Notes: a model not told the origin generated them from the sequence alone. Positions 16,775 through 26,575 are shown, counted from the stretch's first letter. The stretch: 64,000 nt of DNA from Apibacter muscae (GCF_007845635.1 NZ_SELG01000024.1:59572-123571), one strand, 5' to 3'. Program-made: numbers and translations.

Positions 16775-18445
16775 ATGACAATTTCTAAAGCAAGAGAATC
16801 AACCGATATAATTGAAAGACTATACATAACTATGCGCCATCTTTTTAATAGAGGCGGATTTAAACCCTCTGGAACTTCTGGAATTGAACTTAGAAATTAT
16901 TTATTAAAATTAAATCCAGAAATCTATGGTACCCTTGCAGAACCTGAAAAAGTTGAGCTTAATGGATTGATTTATGTATTAGATCGTTTGCCCAAAGGAA
17001 TTGAAGAATGTTCATATATATATCTTTCTTCCAACGAAGGCTTAGATAAATCTACTTTCGAACCTATTTATCCTAAAAAAAGAAGGAGAACTTGTTATAG
17101 AATTGATGATCATCAAATGAACATTGAAGTTTTATTAGGTCGTTCTGAAATATACGACATTTTAACACATTTAACTTTTTTATATAACGAAGCTGATAAA
17201 ATCCGAAAAAAAACACATGACTTTAAAGGCAAAGCAGGAAGAATATGGAAATCCATTGAAAAAATTGCTTTAAACCAAGAACCACTTGAAAGAATTGAAA
17301 GAGAAATTGTATTAGCACATTTATCAACAATACTAGGAAGAAGCTTTAATGAAATCGTTCAAACTTACAATAGTTTTAGTGAAAATAATGATCCTGATCG
17401 TTTTATAAAAGTTATCTATCATTTGGGAAATGTTAGTAAAAATGATTTTAACAACACGCGTAAAAGAGAAATATTTTTTAGTTCAATTTTAAAGGAACGT
17501 GTAGGCCATCACCTTTTTGGTGAAAGATGGGCATTAAACCTAAAAAAAACGTTAATTAGCAATAATTTTATAAATAAAAAAATACATATTATAAGTTCAA
17601 ATATGCATAGTGTATGCAATATGCTTTATGCACATGAGGCTTTAAACAAAAAATATGATCTTTCGAATGAATTGAAACTTTATGAAGAATTAAGCAAAAA
17701 CTTTAATTTAGTTTCTAAAGTAAACGAACATGCCAAAGAGCATGGTATGATATATATACATGACGATAGTGGTTCTAATATTGATGTTCAAATCTTTGAT
17801 TTATCAAAAATTAATTTAGATAACTCTCCTTTTAAAAATCTTAAAAATATAAATTCCGATGATCTACTCATCGTTTTTGATTATGCGTTCGGTGAACAAG
17901 CTTTTGAAATTATGGATGAGCTATTACGACCTTTAGAAATTAATAATGAAAAAAAGAATCTTAATGTAGAATCGATATCTATATTAGGAAAAGCAGGAAT
18001 TTTAGTAGGAAATAAAGGAGATATAATGATTCCAAATGCTCATATTTTTGAAGGAACTGCTGATAATTATCCCCTTCATAATGAATTATCTATATCGGAT
18101 TTTGACGGATACAACGTTCAAACTTACAAAGGTGCAATGATAACCGTTCTAGGTACATCTTTACAAAACAAAGACGTACTCACCTATTTTATGGATACAT
18201 CTTGGAAAGCAATAGGTCTGGAAATGGAAGGAGCTCATTACCAAAAAGCCATTCAAGTAGCTTCTAAAATAAGGAATCACATCAATAAAAACGTTAAGCT
18301 GCGTTATGCTTATTATGCTTCTGACAATCCTTTAGAAACCGGGAGCACTCTAGCCTCCGGAGGATTGGGACTAACTGGAGTTAAACCTACTTATTTAATT
18401 ACCCAAAAAATATTAGAACAGATATTCTCAGACAAAAACCAATAA
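16775..18445 (+). CDS. Conserved protein of unknown function (DUF6909-like) with phosphorylase-like C-terminus
   Basis: The 556-residue protein begins MTISKARESTDIIERLYI and matches a Bacteroidota family I know as DUF6909; its function is not established. There is no signal peptide or membrane segment, so it is likely cytoplasmic. The first 230 residues are helical. The C-terminal part contains GLEMEGAHYQ (about residues 481-490) and YYASDNP (about 513-519). These resemble the ME-G/A-containing ribose-binding strand and the catalytic SD pair of nucleoside phosphorylase/MTA-SAH nucleosidase folds. That similarity is my inference. The start at 16775 is chosen over 16733 because a promoter element lies between them. 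Confidence 0.65.
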   Translation: MTISKARESTDIIERLYITMRHLFNRGGFKPSGTSGIELRNYLLKLNPEIYGTLAEPEKVELNGLIYVLDRLPKGIEECSYIYLSSNEGLDKSTFEPIYPKKRRRTCYRIDDHQMNIEVLLGRSEIYDILTHLTFLYNEADKIRKKTHDFKGKAGRIWKSIEKIALNQEPLERIEREIVLAHLSTILGRSFNEIVQTYNSFSENNDPDRFIKVIYHLGNVSKNDFNNTRKREIFFSSILKERVGHHLFGERWALNLKKTLISNNFINKKIHIISSNMHSVCNMLYAHEALNKKYDLSNELKLYEELSKNFNLVSKVNEHAKEHGMIYIHDDSGSNIDVQIFDLSKINLDNSPFKNLKNINSDDLLIVFDYAFGEQAFEIMDELLRPLEINNEKKNLNVESISILGKAGILVGNKGDIMIPNAHIFEGTADNYPLHNELSISDFDGYNVQTYKGAMITVLGTSLQNKDVLTYFMDTSWKAIGLEMEGAHYQKAIQVASKIRNHINKNVKLRYAYYASDNPLETGSTLASGGLGLTGVKPTYLITQKILEQIFSDKNQ

Positions 18446-18502
18446 GAATTGAATCACTGGCTAATCGTAAATGTTTTAAAAATAAAATAAATTTTTCTAA
18501 TA

Positions 18503-18838
18503 ATGAAATTATTATCGCAGCTAGGAATTATTCTATTCTTCTTTTTTATTGGAGAATTTATAGTTTTCATCTTAAAATTAAAAATTCCAGGAAGTATAGT
18601 AGGTATGTTGCTTTTGTTAATCTCTTTACAACTAAAGATAATTAAAGTAGAAAGTATAAAAGAAGTCTCAACCTTTTTCATTAACAATATGCTCATTTTA
18701 TTTATTCCATTAGGCGTAGGCTTAGCAGCCCAATGGGATCTAATTTCTAAAGAATGGTTAACGATTATAGTCTCTATTTTTATCAGCACTTTTATAGTTT
18801 TATCCGTAGTTGCCCTAATAATAAACAAGAAAAAATGA
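18503..18838 (+). CDS. lrgA: CidA/LrgA family membrane protein
   Basis: The 111-residue protein has four membrane helices and the family phrase KIPGSIVGMLLLL. CidA/LrgA proteins are holin-like and act with LrgB. They have been linked to control of murein hydrolases and, more recently, to pyruvate transport. It overlaps lrgB by 4 bases (ATGA), so the pair is translationally coupled. No lytSR-type regulator is adjacent. Confidence 0.88.
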   Translation: MKLLSQLGIILFFFFIGEFIVFILKLKIPGSIVGMLLLLISLQLKIIKVESIKEVSTFFINNMLILFIPLGVGLAAQWDLISKEWLTIIVSIFISTFIVLSVVALIINKKK

Positions 18839-19545
18839 ATGAATTGCTAAATACCCCACTGTTTCATATTTTAATAACCCTTATAGTTTTTGGTTTATCA
18901 AATCTTTTGTATAATCAATTTAAGTACAAAATTTTACATCCGGGCATCATTTCTATATTATCCTTAATCATCTATCTTAAAATTTCTGAAACTTCTTTTG
19001 AAAATTATAATAAAAATACATACTTAATTAGCTTTTGGCTGGGTCCATCTGTGGTAGCTTTAGGTTTACCCTTATACTTATATATTAAACATTTAAAAGG
19101 CAGCTACTTAAGAGTATTATTAGCTATGTTGGCAGGTAGTATTTTAGGAATCGTTTCTGTGGTAATAATTTCAAAGCTGTTAGGTGCTTCCGATGTAATT
19201 GCTTACTCCCTTAGCCCAAAATCTGTTACCACTCCTATAGCCATGGAAATATCCAAAAGCTTAGGAGGAATACCTTCGTTAACCATTGCTATTGTTTTTA
19301 TTACCGGTTTTACTGGGGCTTTATTTGGATGGAGTTTTCTACAATTTTTAGGCATAAAAGATCAAAAAGCTATTGGAATTGCAATGGGTACTGCCGCCCA
19401 TGCCATAGGAACCGCTGAAGTTGTAAAAAAAGGACAAGAATTTGGAGCCTATGGAGCTATAGGAATTGCTTTAAACGGTATTTTTACTGCTATTTTTGCT
19501 CCTTTAATAATTCCTCCACTCTTACATCTTTTAAATTTTTTGTAA
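18835..19545 (+). CDS. lrgB: LrgB/CidB family membrane protein
   Basis: The 236-residue integral membrane protein has the family segments FWLGPSVVALGLPLYL, SPKSVTTPIAMEIS and IAMGTAAHAIGTAEVVK. It is the partner of LrgA. I take the start at 18835, where the ATG overlaps the lrgA stop. A longer frame from 18754 lies inside lrgA and does not look like a membrane-protein N-terminus. Confidence 0.93.
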   Translation: MNELLNTPLFHILITLIVFGLSNLLYNQFKYKILHPGIISILSLIIYLKISETSFENYNKNTYLISFWLGPSVVALGLPLYLYIKHLKGSYLRVLLAMLAGSILGIVSVVIISKLLGASDVIAYSLSPKSVTTPIAMEISKSLGGIPSLTIAIVFITGFTGALFGWSFLQFLGIKDQKAIGIAMGTAAHAIGTAEVVKKGQEFGAYGAIGIALNGIFTAIFAPLIIPPLLHLLNFL

Positions 19546-19599
19546 ATCCTACCGTTTTCATTAGCAAAAATCTATTTTTAAAATTTAAAATAGTATCTT

Positions 19600-19607
19600 T
19601 ATCTTTG
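19600..19607 (+). promoter_or_regulatory. Predicted rnr promoter, -7 element
   Basis: TATCTTTG matches TAnnTTTG 45 bases before the rnr ATG. No clear -33 element is visible. Confidence 0.5.
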
Positions 19608-19652
19608 AAAGATAAAAAAACTTTTATATGTTTTTTTATTGATTGAGATATT

Positions 19653-21803
19653 ATGACGAATAAAAAGAAAAGAATCCCTGCCAAGCATCAGGAAAAGCTA
19701 AGGGATTTAAAAAAAGAAATACTTACACTCTTTACTAAAAATCCTAACAAACAATATAATTATAAGCAAGTTGCATCTTCTTTAGATAAAAAAAATCCTA
19801 GACAAAGAGAATTAGTAATACAAGCCCTACAACAACTTACCTCTGAAAAACAATTGCTGGAGATAAAATTGGGCAAATATCAAATAAATTTTAAGGAAGA
19901 CACACTTGAAGGTAAGATTGATTTTAATAGTAGTGGCAATGCATATTTAATTGTTGAGGGTTTAGAGAAAGATTTGTTTATTCCGAAAGGAAAAACAGGA
20001 AAGGCCTTACAAAACGATCTTGTTAAAGTCATCGTTCACCAATTTAAAAATAAGAAATCTGAAGCCCAGGTTATAGAAGTTGTAGAACGCTATAAAAATC
20101 AGTTTGTAGGTAAACTTGAATATACAAAAGGTAAAAATTTTGGCTTTGTGATTGTAAACAAAAATGCAATTCACACTGACATTTTTGTTTCAAAAGATCA
20201 ATTAAATCATGCCGAAAATGGACAAATTGTATTGGTTGAGTTACTTAGCTGGGATGAAAAATCTGAAAGTCCTTCTGGAAAAATTATTGATGTTTTAGGT
20301 GAACCGGGTGAAAATGAAACAGAGATGCATGCTATTCTCGCAGACTACGGATTGCCTTATGACTTTCCAGAGGAAATAGAAGAAGAAGCTAAAAAATTAG
20401 ATCTAAGCATATCGGAAGTTGAAATTGCTAAACGCAGAGACATGCGTAAAATTACTACTTTTACCATAGATCCTGCGGACGCTAAGGATTTTGACGATGC
20501 TTTATCCATACAAAAACTTGACAATGGGAACTGGGAAATAGGTATTCATATTGCAGATGTATCACATTATGTGAAACCCGGAAGTCCCTTAGACCAAGAG
20601 GCATATTCAAGGGCTACTTCTGTTTATTTGGTTGATCGAGTTGTGCCCATGTTGCCTGAGATTTTAAGTAACAATGTATGTTCGCTTAGACCCCATGAAG
20701 ATAAATATACTTTTTCCGCAGTGTTTGAGTTGGATGAAAATGCAGATATTAAACATCAATGGTTTGGAAGAACTGCTACCCATTCAGATCGGAGATTTTC
20801 TTATGAAGAAGCCCAACAAATTATTGAAGGGAAAGAAGGAGATTTTAAGGAAGAATTACTTGTATTAAATAAACTTGCTAAAACTTTAAGAGAAAAAAGA
20901 CTTAAAGCTGGCGCTATTTCTTTTGATAAAGTAGAGGTGAAATTCAATTTAGATGAAGATAAAAACCCTACAGGTGTATTTTTTAAAGTTTCTAAGGATA
21001 GTAATCACCTTATAGAGGAGTTTATGCTCTTGGCAAATAAAAAGGTATCTGAATTTGTTAGCCTAAGAAAGGGCAAACCTACAGATCGCACATTCATTTA
21101 TAGAATTCATGACGATCCTGATCCTACTAAGCTACTTACCTTTAAGCAATTTGTGAATACTTTAGGCTACGACATCAATATTACTGAGAAAAAGCAAACC
21201 TATTTATCCATTAATCAATTACTCATGGAAGTAAAAGGAAAAGGGGAAGCAAATATGATTGAAACCTTAGCTGTACGAACAATGTCTAAAGCTAAATATT
21301 CTACGGATAATGTGGGACATTATGGTTTGGCTTTTGATTATTATTCGCACTTTACTTCTCCTATACGAAGATATCCTGATATAATTGCTCATCGATTGCT
21401 ACAAGATTTTCTAGATAAAAAACCCTCTGCTAAAAAAGAAGAAATTGAAGGTATGGCCAAACATTCCAGCGAGATGGAAAAACTCGCAGCCGATGCTGAA
21501 AGGGATAGCATTAAATACATGCAAGTAAAATTCATGGAACAACATGTGGGTGAATGTTTTGAAGGGGTTATTTCAGGAACTACTGATTTTGGAATTTATG
21601 TAGAAATCCGTGAATTTGGTGCAGAAGGGCTGATTCGTCTACGTGATATTCGTGATGATGACTATCGTTACGATGAAAAAACTTATTCAATCACTGGACA
21701 AAGAACTGGAAATCAGTATCGTTTAGGAGATACCATCCTTGTAAAAGTAATTAAAGCCAATTTAGAAAGAAAACAACTGGATTTTGAATTGGTTCAGGAA
21801 TAA
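19653..21803 (+). CDS. rnr: Ribonuclease R
   Basis: RNase R is a processive 3'-5' exoribonuclease that degrades structured RNA. The 716 residues show an N-terminal winged-helix domain, cold-shock domains, the RNB catalytic domain with the aspartate cluster TIDPADAKDFDDALS (about residues 271-285), the SPIRRYPD motif, and a C-terminal S1 domain (FEGVISGTTDFGIYVEI). It stands alone on the plus strand and is followed by a long hairpin. Confidence 0.97.
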   Translation: MTNKKKRIPAKHQEKLRDLKKEILTLFTKNPNKQYNYKQVASSLDKKNPRQRELVIQALQQLTSEKQLLEIKLGKYQINFKEDTLEGKIDFNSSGNAYLIVEGLEKDLFIPKGKTGKALQNDLVKVIVHQFKNKKSEAQVIEVVERYKNQFVGKLEYTKGKNFGFVIVNKNAIHTDIFVSKDQLNHAENGQIVLVELLSWDEKSESPSGKIIDVLGEPGENETEMHAILADYGLPYDFPEEIEEEAKKLDLSISEVEIAKRRDMRKITTFTIDPADAKDFDDALSIQKLDNGNWEIGIHIADVSHYVKPGSPLDQEAYSRATSVYLVDRVVPMLPEILSNNVCSLRPHEDKYTFSAVFELDENADIKHQWFGRTATHSDRRFSYEEAQQIIEGKEGDFKEELLVLNKLAKTLREKRLKAGAISFDKVEVKFNLDEDKNPTGVFFKVSKDSNHLIEEFMLLANKKVSEFVSLRKGKPTDRTFIYRIHDDPDPTKLLTFKQFVNTLGYDINITEKKQTYLSINQLLMEVKGKGEANMIETLAVRTMSKAKYSTDNVGHYGLAFDYYSHFTSPIRRYPDIIAHRLLQDFLDKKPSAKKEEIEGMAKHSSEMEKLAADAERDSIKYMQVKFMEQHVGECFEGVISGTTDFGIYVEIREFGAEGLIRLRDIRDDDYRYDEKTYSITGQRTGNQYRLGDTILVKVIKANLERKQLDFELVQE

Positions 21804-21817
21804 TTTTATTCTTTAAT

Positions 21818-21856
21818 ACTAACTTTCCTTTAAAGTTTTTTTAAAGGAAAGTTAGT
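21818..21856. terminator. Long hairpin between convergent rnr and eptA
   Basis: A 16-bp perfect stem (21818-21833 with 21841-21856) encloses the loop AGTTTTT. It lies 14 bases past the rnr stop, with the convergent gene ending at 21904. Neither side has a strong T tail, so its efficiency as a terminator is uncertain. Confidence 0.55.
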
Positions 21857-21903
21857 ACGAATGATTATTAATTTTAAACCATAAGCTATAGCAAAGAGCT
21901 ATA

Positions 21904-23430
21904 TTATTTAAAAATATTCATCTGCTCATTATAAATCGGGCTTTCAATATTTAAAAAGTTTAAAACACTATGGAACACATGGTTTTGAGAAAGCATATCA
22001 TTGGGTTTGAGTTGTCTATAATTGTCTGATGTCCATACGATAAAAGGGATTTCGTATTGCTCTTTAGGGGCTATACTCATTGGAACTCCATGCATATATA
22101 AGTTTTTTTCTCCTAATGATTCTCCATGATCTGAAACAAACAAAAGGGTACTATGATAATCCTTTAAATCTTTCAAATCATTGATAACAGATGCTAAAAG
22201 ATAATCCGTATATACGATGGTATTGTCATACGCATTGATTAGTTCTTCTTGTGAACATTTACCTAGTTCCACACTGTTACAAACCGGTTTGAAAACTTCA
22301 AATTTAGAAGGATATTTTTTACTATACGTAGGTCCATGGCTTGTACTGGTATGCAAAACTACTAGTATTTTATTCTTATCGCTTGCTAAAATTTGTTCTT
22401 TTAATCCATTAAGCAAGATTTCATCGTATTGGCAGTTTTCACCTTCGCAGGTAGTCCTTAAAGCATCCTTATCTAAATAATTCTTGATATGTAAAGGCGG
22501 TTGCCCCCAGTTGGTTGATCTCCAAATTACCTCAACATTATTTCTATATAAGTAGTTAGGTAAAATTTCATATAATTTATTAGAATTTATATGTTCTAAA
22601 ATACACTTTACTCCAGCAGTTGTATATGTTCCACAGGAATTTGCTTTAAAAGGATGTATATTTTCAATTTTAGATAGTAATGGATTGGTATTTTTTGTAT
22701 ATCCATACAAAGAAAAATTTTCTCTTCTCGCTGATTCACCAATCACTAAAACAAAAATAGATTTTTCATTATCTTTTATTTTAGCCTCTGGCAATAATAT
22801 CTCTTTCTGATTCTCTTGGTTCTTATGTATAAAGTAAAGCGGTATATTAACGGAATAAGACCATGGCATAGCAAGCCCTCCTAATGTTTTTGAATTTTTA
22901 TCTATCCATAACCAGTTACTTGCATTGGCAAAAGATAAAATTATGAGAAATAATAGAGAAAGAGATGATCTAACTAAAAACTTTTTTGTGGTTGCTTTTA
23001 GAATCTTAATTCTAGCTATATATATACTAGGTAGTATTCCTAATATAAGAATAAACAACAACAATTTTATGGAAAAAAAGCTACTGGATTCTTCGTAATT
23101 GGTATTAAAAATATTGCCTATCATACTTTCATCTATGATCACTCCGTATGTGAGTATAAAATAAACGGCAATAGAATTGATAATAAAAGTCAATATAATT
23201 AAAGTTTTTCCTATATACCTTGATAAAAAGGTTAGCAAATAGAAAACAAAATAATTAGCCACTAGCATAACGACTACTAAACTCGCAATAAGAATAATAC
23301 CTGATAAGCTTTTATAGTCTATATTTTTAAAAACAAATTTAAAAAATGGTAAATGGTAGAGTAAAAAATTTAATAGACTAACTAATAAGGCAAAATTTGA
23401 TATTTTAAGACTATTTTTTAACATATGCAT
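21904..23430 (-). CDS. eptA: Lipid A phosphoethanolamine transferase, EptA-like
   Basis: The 508-residue protein has five N-terminal membrane helices and a periplasmic sulfatase-fold domain. Expected metal and catalytic residues are visible: Glu232 in GESARRENFSLYGY, the nucleophile threonine at 270/271 in CGTYTTAG, and Asp433-His434 in VSDHGES. Paired cysteines around residues 266-391 fit the disulfides of this family. EptA transfers phosphoethanolamine from phosphatidylethanolamine to lipid A phosphates, lowering negative charge and affinity for cationic peptides. Its start overlaps the upstream PAP2 phosphatase gene by 20 bases, so the two are co-translated. Confidence 0.9.
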   Translation of the reverse strand: MHMLKNSLKISNFALLVSLLNFLLYHLPFFKFVFKNIDYKSLSGIILIASLVVVMLVANYFVFYLLTFLSRYIGKTLIILTFIINSIAVYFILTYGVIIDESMIGNIFNTNYEESSSFFSIKLLLFILILGILPSIYIARIKILKATTKKFLVRSSLSLLFLIILSFANASNWLWIDKNSKTLGGLAMPWSYSVNIPLYFIHKNQENQKEILLPEAKIKDNEKSIFVLVIGESARRENFSLYGYTKNTNPLLSKIENIHPFKANSCGTYTTAGVKCILEHINSNKLYEILPNYLYRNNVEVIWRSTNWGQPPLHIKNYLDKDALRTTCEGENCQYDEILLNGLKEQILASDKNKILVVLHTSTSHGPTYSKKYPSKFEVFKPVCNSVELGKCSQEELINAYDNTIVYTDYLLASVINDLKDLKDYHSTLLFVSDHGESLGEKNLYMHGVPMSIAPKEQYEIPFIVWTSDNYRQLKPNDMLSQNHVFHSVLNFLNIESPIYNEQMNIFK

Positions 23431-24262
23431 TTATGATTGTATAAAGTGAGATGAGTAGACTAACTATAGAAATATAAAAAATTAATAATTGTGTATGATA
23501 AATTTTTACACCTAAGATAATAATTGAAATTAGAAATAATGATATAAAGATTGGGTAGTATTTTTTATTATTTATCCAATGCCAAAATTTATACTTTTGA
23601 TAAGAAAGAATGCCTAGTATTCCACAGATAAAACCTAATATACTTCCTGAAATTACATCTAATGGATAATGAGCACCCACACCCACTCTAGTAAATGCTA
23701 ATATATAAGCCATTAATAGTACACCCACACACCAAACAATTTTATTTATTGTTCTTTGAGGCATAAAAGCAATCATAATTACAGTCAATACCGTAAATAT
23801 AGTAGTGGAATGCCCGGAGGGAAAACTATTATAACCTTTTAATGTTTTCCCAATTATTGTAAAATCACTAAGATCGTAAATAGCTGCAGGTCTCGGAACT
23901 TTAAAACAATTTTTAAACAATGGTGTTAGTATTCCAGAAATAAGTATTGACGGTATTAGCCCTTTCCATAATTCGGGAGCGTAAACTATAAAAACTGCTA
24001 AAAAGGATAGAATAATTAATACGTCTCCAAACTGTGTTAAATTATATATGAGATTTGGATAATTGGATAATTCTTTATTGATCCATTGAAAATAATCTTT
24101 TTGTATGAAGCTATAATAATTATCAATTAATAGATTTTCACTTATAAAGAAAACCGTCATTCCCAATAACAAAACAATGGGTATAAATAATATTTTAGAA
24201 TTTAGAGAAGAAAAATTTTTGATTATGGTAAGATTCATCAAATTCAAATCTTTTTTACACAT
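23411..24262 (-). CDS. PAP2-family membrane phosphatase, probable lipid A phosphatase (LpxE/LpxF-like)
   Basis: The 283-residue membrane protein carries the three PAP2 active-site motifs: K117-x6-RP (KNCFKVPRP), PSGH at 148-151, and T-R-x5-H-x3-D ending at Asp202 (TRVGVGAHYPLD). About six membrane helices surround them. PAP2 enzymes dephosphorylate lipids such as undecaprenyl pyrophosphate or lipid A. The 20-base overlap with eptA points to lipid A, as in species where removal of a lipid A phosphate precedes phosphoethanolamine addition. A role as undecaprenyl-pyrophosphate phosphatase cannot be excluded. An ATG eight codons downstream (24238) is an alternative start. Confidence 0.82.
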   Translation of the reverse strand: MCKKDLNLMNLTIIKNFSSLNSKILFIPIVLLLGMTVFFISENLLIDNYYSFIQKDYFQWINKELSNYPNLIYNLTQFGDVLIILSFLAVFIVYAPELWKGLIPSILISGILTPLFKNCFKVPRPAAIYDLSDFTIIGKTLKGYNSFPSGHSTTIFTVLTVIMIAFMPQRTINKIVWCVGVLLMAYILAFTRVGVGAHYPLDVISGSILGFICGILGILSYQKYKFWHWINNKKYYPIFISLFLISIIILGVKIYHTQLLIFYISIVSLLISLYTIINAYVKK

Positions 24263-24402
24263 TAATATTTATATCTATCTTTCATAGATAAACACTTGGA
24301 TAGATTTGTGGTTAAAATTAAGATTTTTTATTGATATTTAATGATTTTGAATAAATTGACTAAATAAATTTTCTTTTATGATTAATGGAATTTGAGGTAT
24401 AA

Positions 24403-24430
24403 AAAACATCGATTAAAAAATCGATGTTTT
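24403..24430 (-). terminator. Terminator after the M20 deacylase gene
   Basis: A 12-bp stem (24403-24414 with 24419-24430) with an AAAA loop has a T-run on the minus strand. It lies 8 bases past the stop at 24438. Confidence 0.85.
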
Positions 24431-24437
24431 ATTTTTC

Positions 24438-25580
24438 TTACTTTAAAAATTCTTTAGCTATTTCTTTATAAATTTCAATACCTTCTAAATAATTTTCTAT
24501 TTCGATGTATTCATCCGGCTGATGTGCCATTATAGGTTCACCCGGTCCTAATACTATAATTGGTAAATTCTTTTGAGCTTTCACAAACTGAGAACCATCT
24601 GTATAACCACTTACACCTAAGGGTTTAACTTCTTCTCCTTTCTTTTTGGACACTATGGAAGTTACTAATTTAACAATCTCGGTATTTTCATCGGTTTTAA
24701 CTGGATCTAAATCATTAATTACTTCAATTTCTAAACAAAAGTTTTTAATTTTTTCAGACATTTCTTTATTAAGCTGTTCCAGTTCTTTTAAAAATTCTTG
24801 ATGATCTTGGGATTCAATCGTACGAATATCTATTTCAACGATGCATTGATCGGGGATTACATTGGTAGCATTTCCTCCTTTAAAAACATTGATCGTTGAT
24901 GTTGAAGGTCCGACCATATCATCTTTGTATTGAGAAAAGTTAAATTTCTTATTAAATGCTTCAATAAAATTTAACATATGCTCAACCGCATTAATTCCCT
25001 CTGATGGCGCTGAACCATGTGCGGTTTTTCCTTTTGTTTTTAAACGTAACCAAATCGCTCCTTTATGCGCTATAACTACATAATTTCTTGTAGGTTCACC
25101 AATTATTAATGCATCTAAATCTTTGGCATATCCTTTTTCCACTAATTGGCCAGCGCCTATGGCAGAAGTTTCTTCCCCAACAGTTGCTAGCAATTGTATA
25201 TCTCCATTCAATTCTACATTATTTCTCTTCAATTCAATCATGGCAACTACCGCAGCCATTAATCCCCCTTTCATATCACTTGCACCACAGGCATAAATTT
25301 TTCCGTCTTTCTCATCAGCATCAAAAGGTTTATGTTCCCATTCCTGCTCTCCTACAGGAACAACATCCATATGTCCTGTAAAGCCAAGTATTTTGTCAGA
25401 TTTTTTTCCTTTAAGAGTTGCAATCAACTGATTTCTACCTTCAGAATATTCAATTTGCTCAGTTTCAATCCCCTCTTCTTTAAAGAGCTTTTCTATATAA
25501 TCAGCAACTTCTTTTTCATTGTCTAAAGTTGAATCAATTTTCAGGATATCTTTAAGCCAATCTATTTTTTCCTTTTCCAT
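24438..25580 (-). CDS. M20-family metallo-deacylase (ArgE/DapE-like)
   Basis: The 380-residue protein is a di-zinc aminoacylase-type hydrolase. Motifs are GHMDVVP (about residues 68-74), ASDMKGG, the catalytic GEETSAIG, the GEPT ligand region, and a dimerisation domain with KGKTAHGSAP. It could be succinyl-diaminopimelate desuccinylase (lysine/peptidoglycan), acetylornithine deacetylase, or a general N-acyl amino acid deacylase. The sequence alone does not decide, and neither neighbour belongs to those pathways. It is monocistronic with its own terminator; I found no clear promoter in the 209 bases upstream. Confidence 0.85.
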   Translation of the reverse strand: MEKEKIDWLKDILKIDSTLDNEKEVADYIEKLFKEEGIETEQIEYSEGRNQLIATLKGKKSDKILGFTGHMDVVPVGEQEWEHKPFDADEKDGKIYACGASDMKGGLMAAVVAMIELKRNNVELNGDIQLLATVGEETSAIGAGQLVEKGYAKDLDALIIGEPTRNYVVIAHKGAIWLRLKTKGKTAHGSAPSEGINAVEHMLNFIEAFNKKFNFSQYKDDMVGPSTSTINVFKGGNATNVIPDQCIVEIDIRTIESQDHQEFLKELEQLNKEMSEKIKNFCLEIEVINDLDPVKTDENTEIVKLVTSIVSKKKGEEVKPLGVSGYTDGSQFVKAQKNLPIIVLGPGEPIMAHQPDEYIEIENYLEGIEIYKEIAKEFLK

Positions 25581-25789
25581 GATTTTTATTTTTCATGTTT
25601 TACAACATAATTTATACCAAATTAAAAAATAAATATAGTTAAATCTGAGCATTTATTATGCATTTGACATAATTTATTAACCTACAATCATTAACTAAAT
25701 TAGACTAAAAAAATTTAAATCGATTTTAAAAACTTTATAAGTTCTTACTAAATTTTTATTTATATCTATGTAAAAACCTTAAATGATAT

Positions 25790-26563
25790 TTATTCTTTTA
25801 AACCATTAATTAATTTTTGTATGGCTTTATCTATAGAATTAGTATCTTCTAACAACGAGATAAATTTACTTCCAATAATAGCTCCGTTAGAGTTTTTTTG
25901 TGCAGCATCTAAGGTTTCCTTGTTAGAAATTCCAAAGCCTATTAATCTTGGATTTTTCAAATTCATTGCATTAATTTTCTGAAAATATTCTTGTTTTTTT
26001 TCATCAAAACTTTTCTGTGCTCCGGTAGTGGAAGCGGAAGAAACCATGTAGATAAATCCATCCGTATGTTCATCTATAAGGCGAATTCGTTCTTCTGAAG
26101 TTTCCGGAGTAATTAGCATTATTATTTTTATATCGTATTGATCTGCAATGGGCTTGTATTCTTTAATATAATCATCAAAAGGCAAATCGGGAATAATTGC
26201 TCCATCCAACCCTATTTCTTTACATTTTTTACAGAAATTTCCGAAACCGTATTGCATAATCGGGTTTAAATAGCCCATCATAATTAAGGGTAAATTGGCT
26301 TCTTTTCTTATATTTTCCAATTGCTCAAATAGGATTTTCAGTGTCATTCCATTCTTTAAAGCTTGGGTTCCACTGGCTTGTATAGTAGGTCCGTCTGCCA
26401 TAGGATCAGAAAAAGGAATTCCTATTTCTATTAAATCAATTCCATTGGATTCTAATTTTTTTATTATCTCCACCGTACTATCCAGATTAGGATAACCTGC
26501 TGTAAAATAAATGGATAGTATGTTTTTAGGTTTATTTTTAAAAAGTTGATTGATTCTGTTCAT
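25790..26563 (-). CDS. trpA: Tryptophan synthase alpha subunit
   Basis: TrpA cleaves indole-3-glycerol phosphate to indole and glyceraldehyde 3-phosphate. The 257-residue TIM barrel has the catalytic glutamate in [16 protein letters not shown], the catalytic aspartate in [11 protein letters not shown], and the phosphate loop GFGISNK. It is the last gene of the trp operon. Its partner trpB lies at the far upstream end of the same operon instead of next to it, which is unusual because trpB and trpA are most often adjacent. Confidence 0.97.
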   Translation of the reverse strand: MNRINQLFKNKPKNILSIYFTAGYPNLDSTVEIIKKLESNGIDLIEIGIPFSDPMADGPTIQASGTQALKNGMTLKILFEQLENIRKEANLPLIMMGYLNPIMQYGFGNFCKKCKEIGLDGAIIPDLPFDDYIKEYKPIADQYDIKIIMLITPETSEERIRLIDEHTDGFIYMVSSASTTGAQKSFDEKKQEYFQKINAMNLKNPRLIGFGISNKETLDAAQKNSNGAIIGSKFISLLEDTNSIDKAIQKLINGLKE

Positions 26564-26575
26564 ATTCTTAGTATA

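Noticed and set aside
18454..18828. Minus-strand open frame opposite lrgA
   Set aside because: It is fully antisense to lrgA, which has family motifs, and shows none itself.
18754..18834. N-terminal extension of lrgB inside lrgA
   Set aside because: The ATG at 18835 overlaps the lrgA stop as expected for coupled genes, and the extension does not look like the start of a membrane protein.
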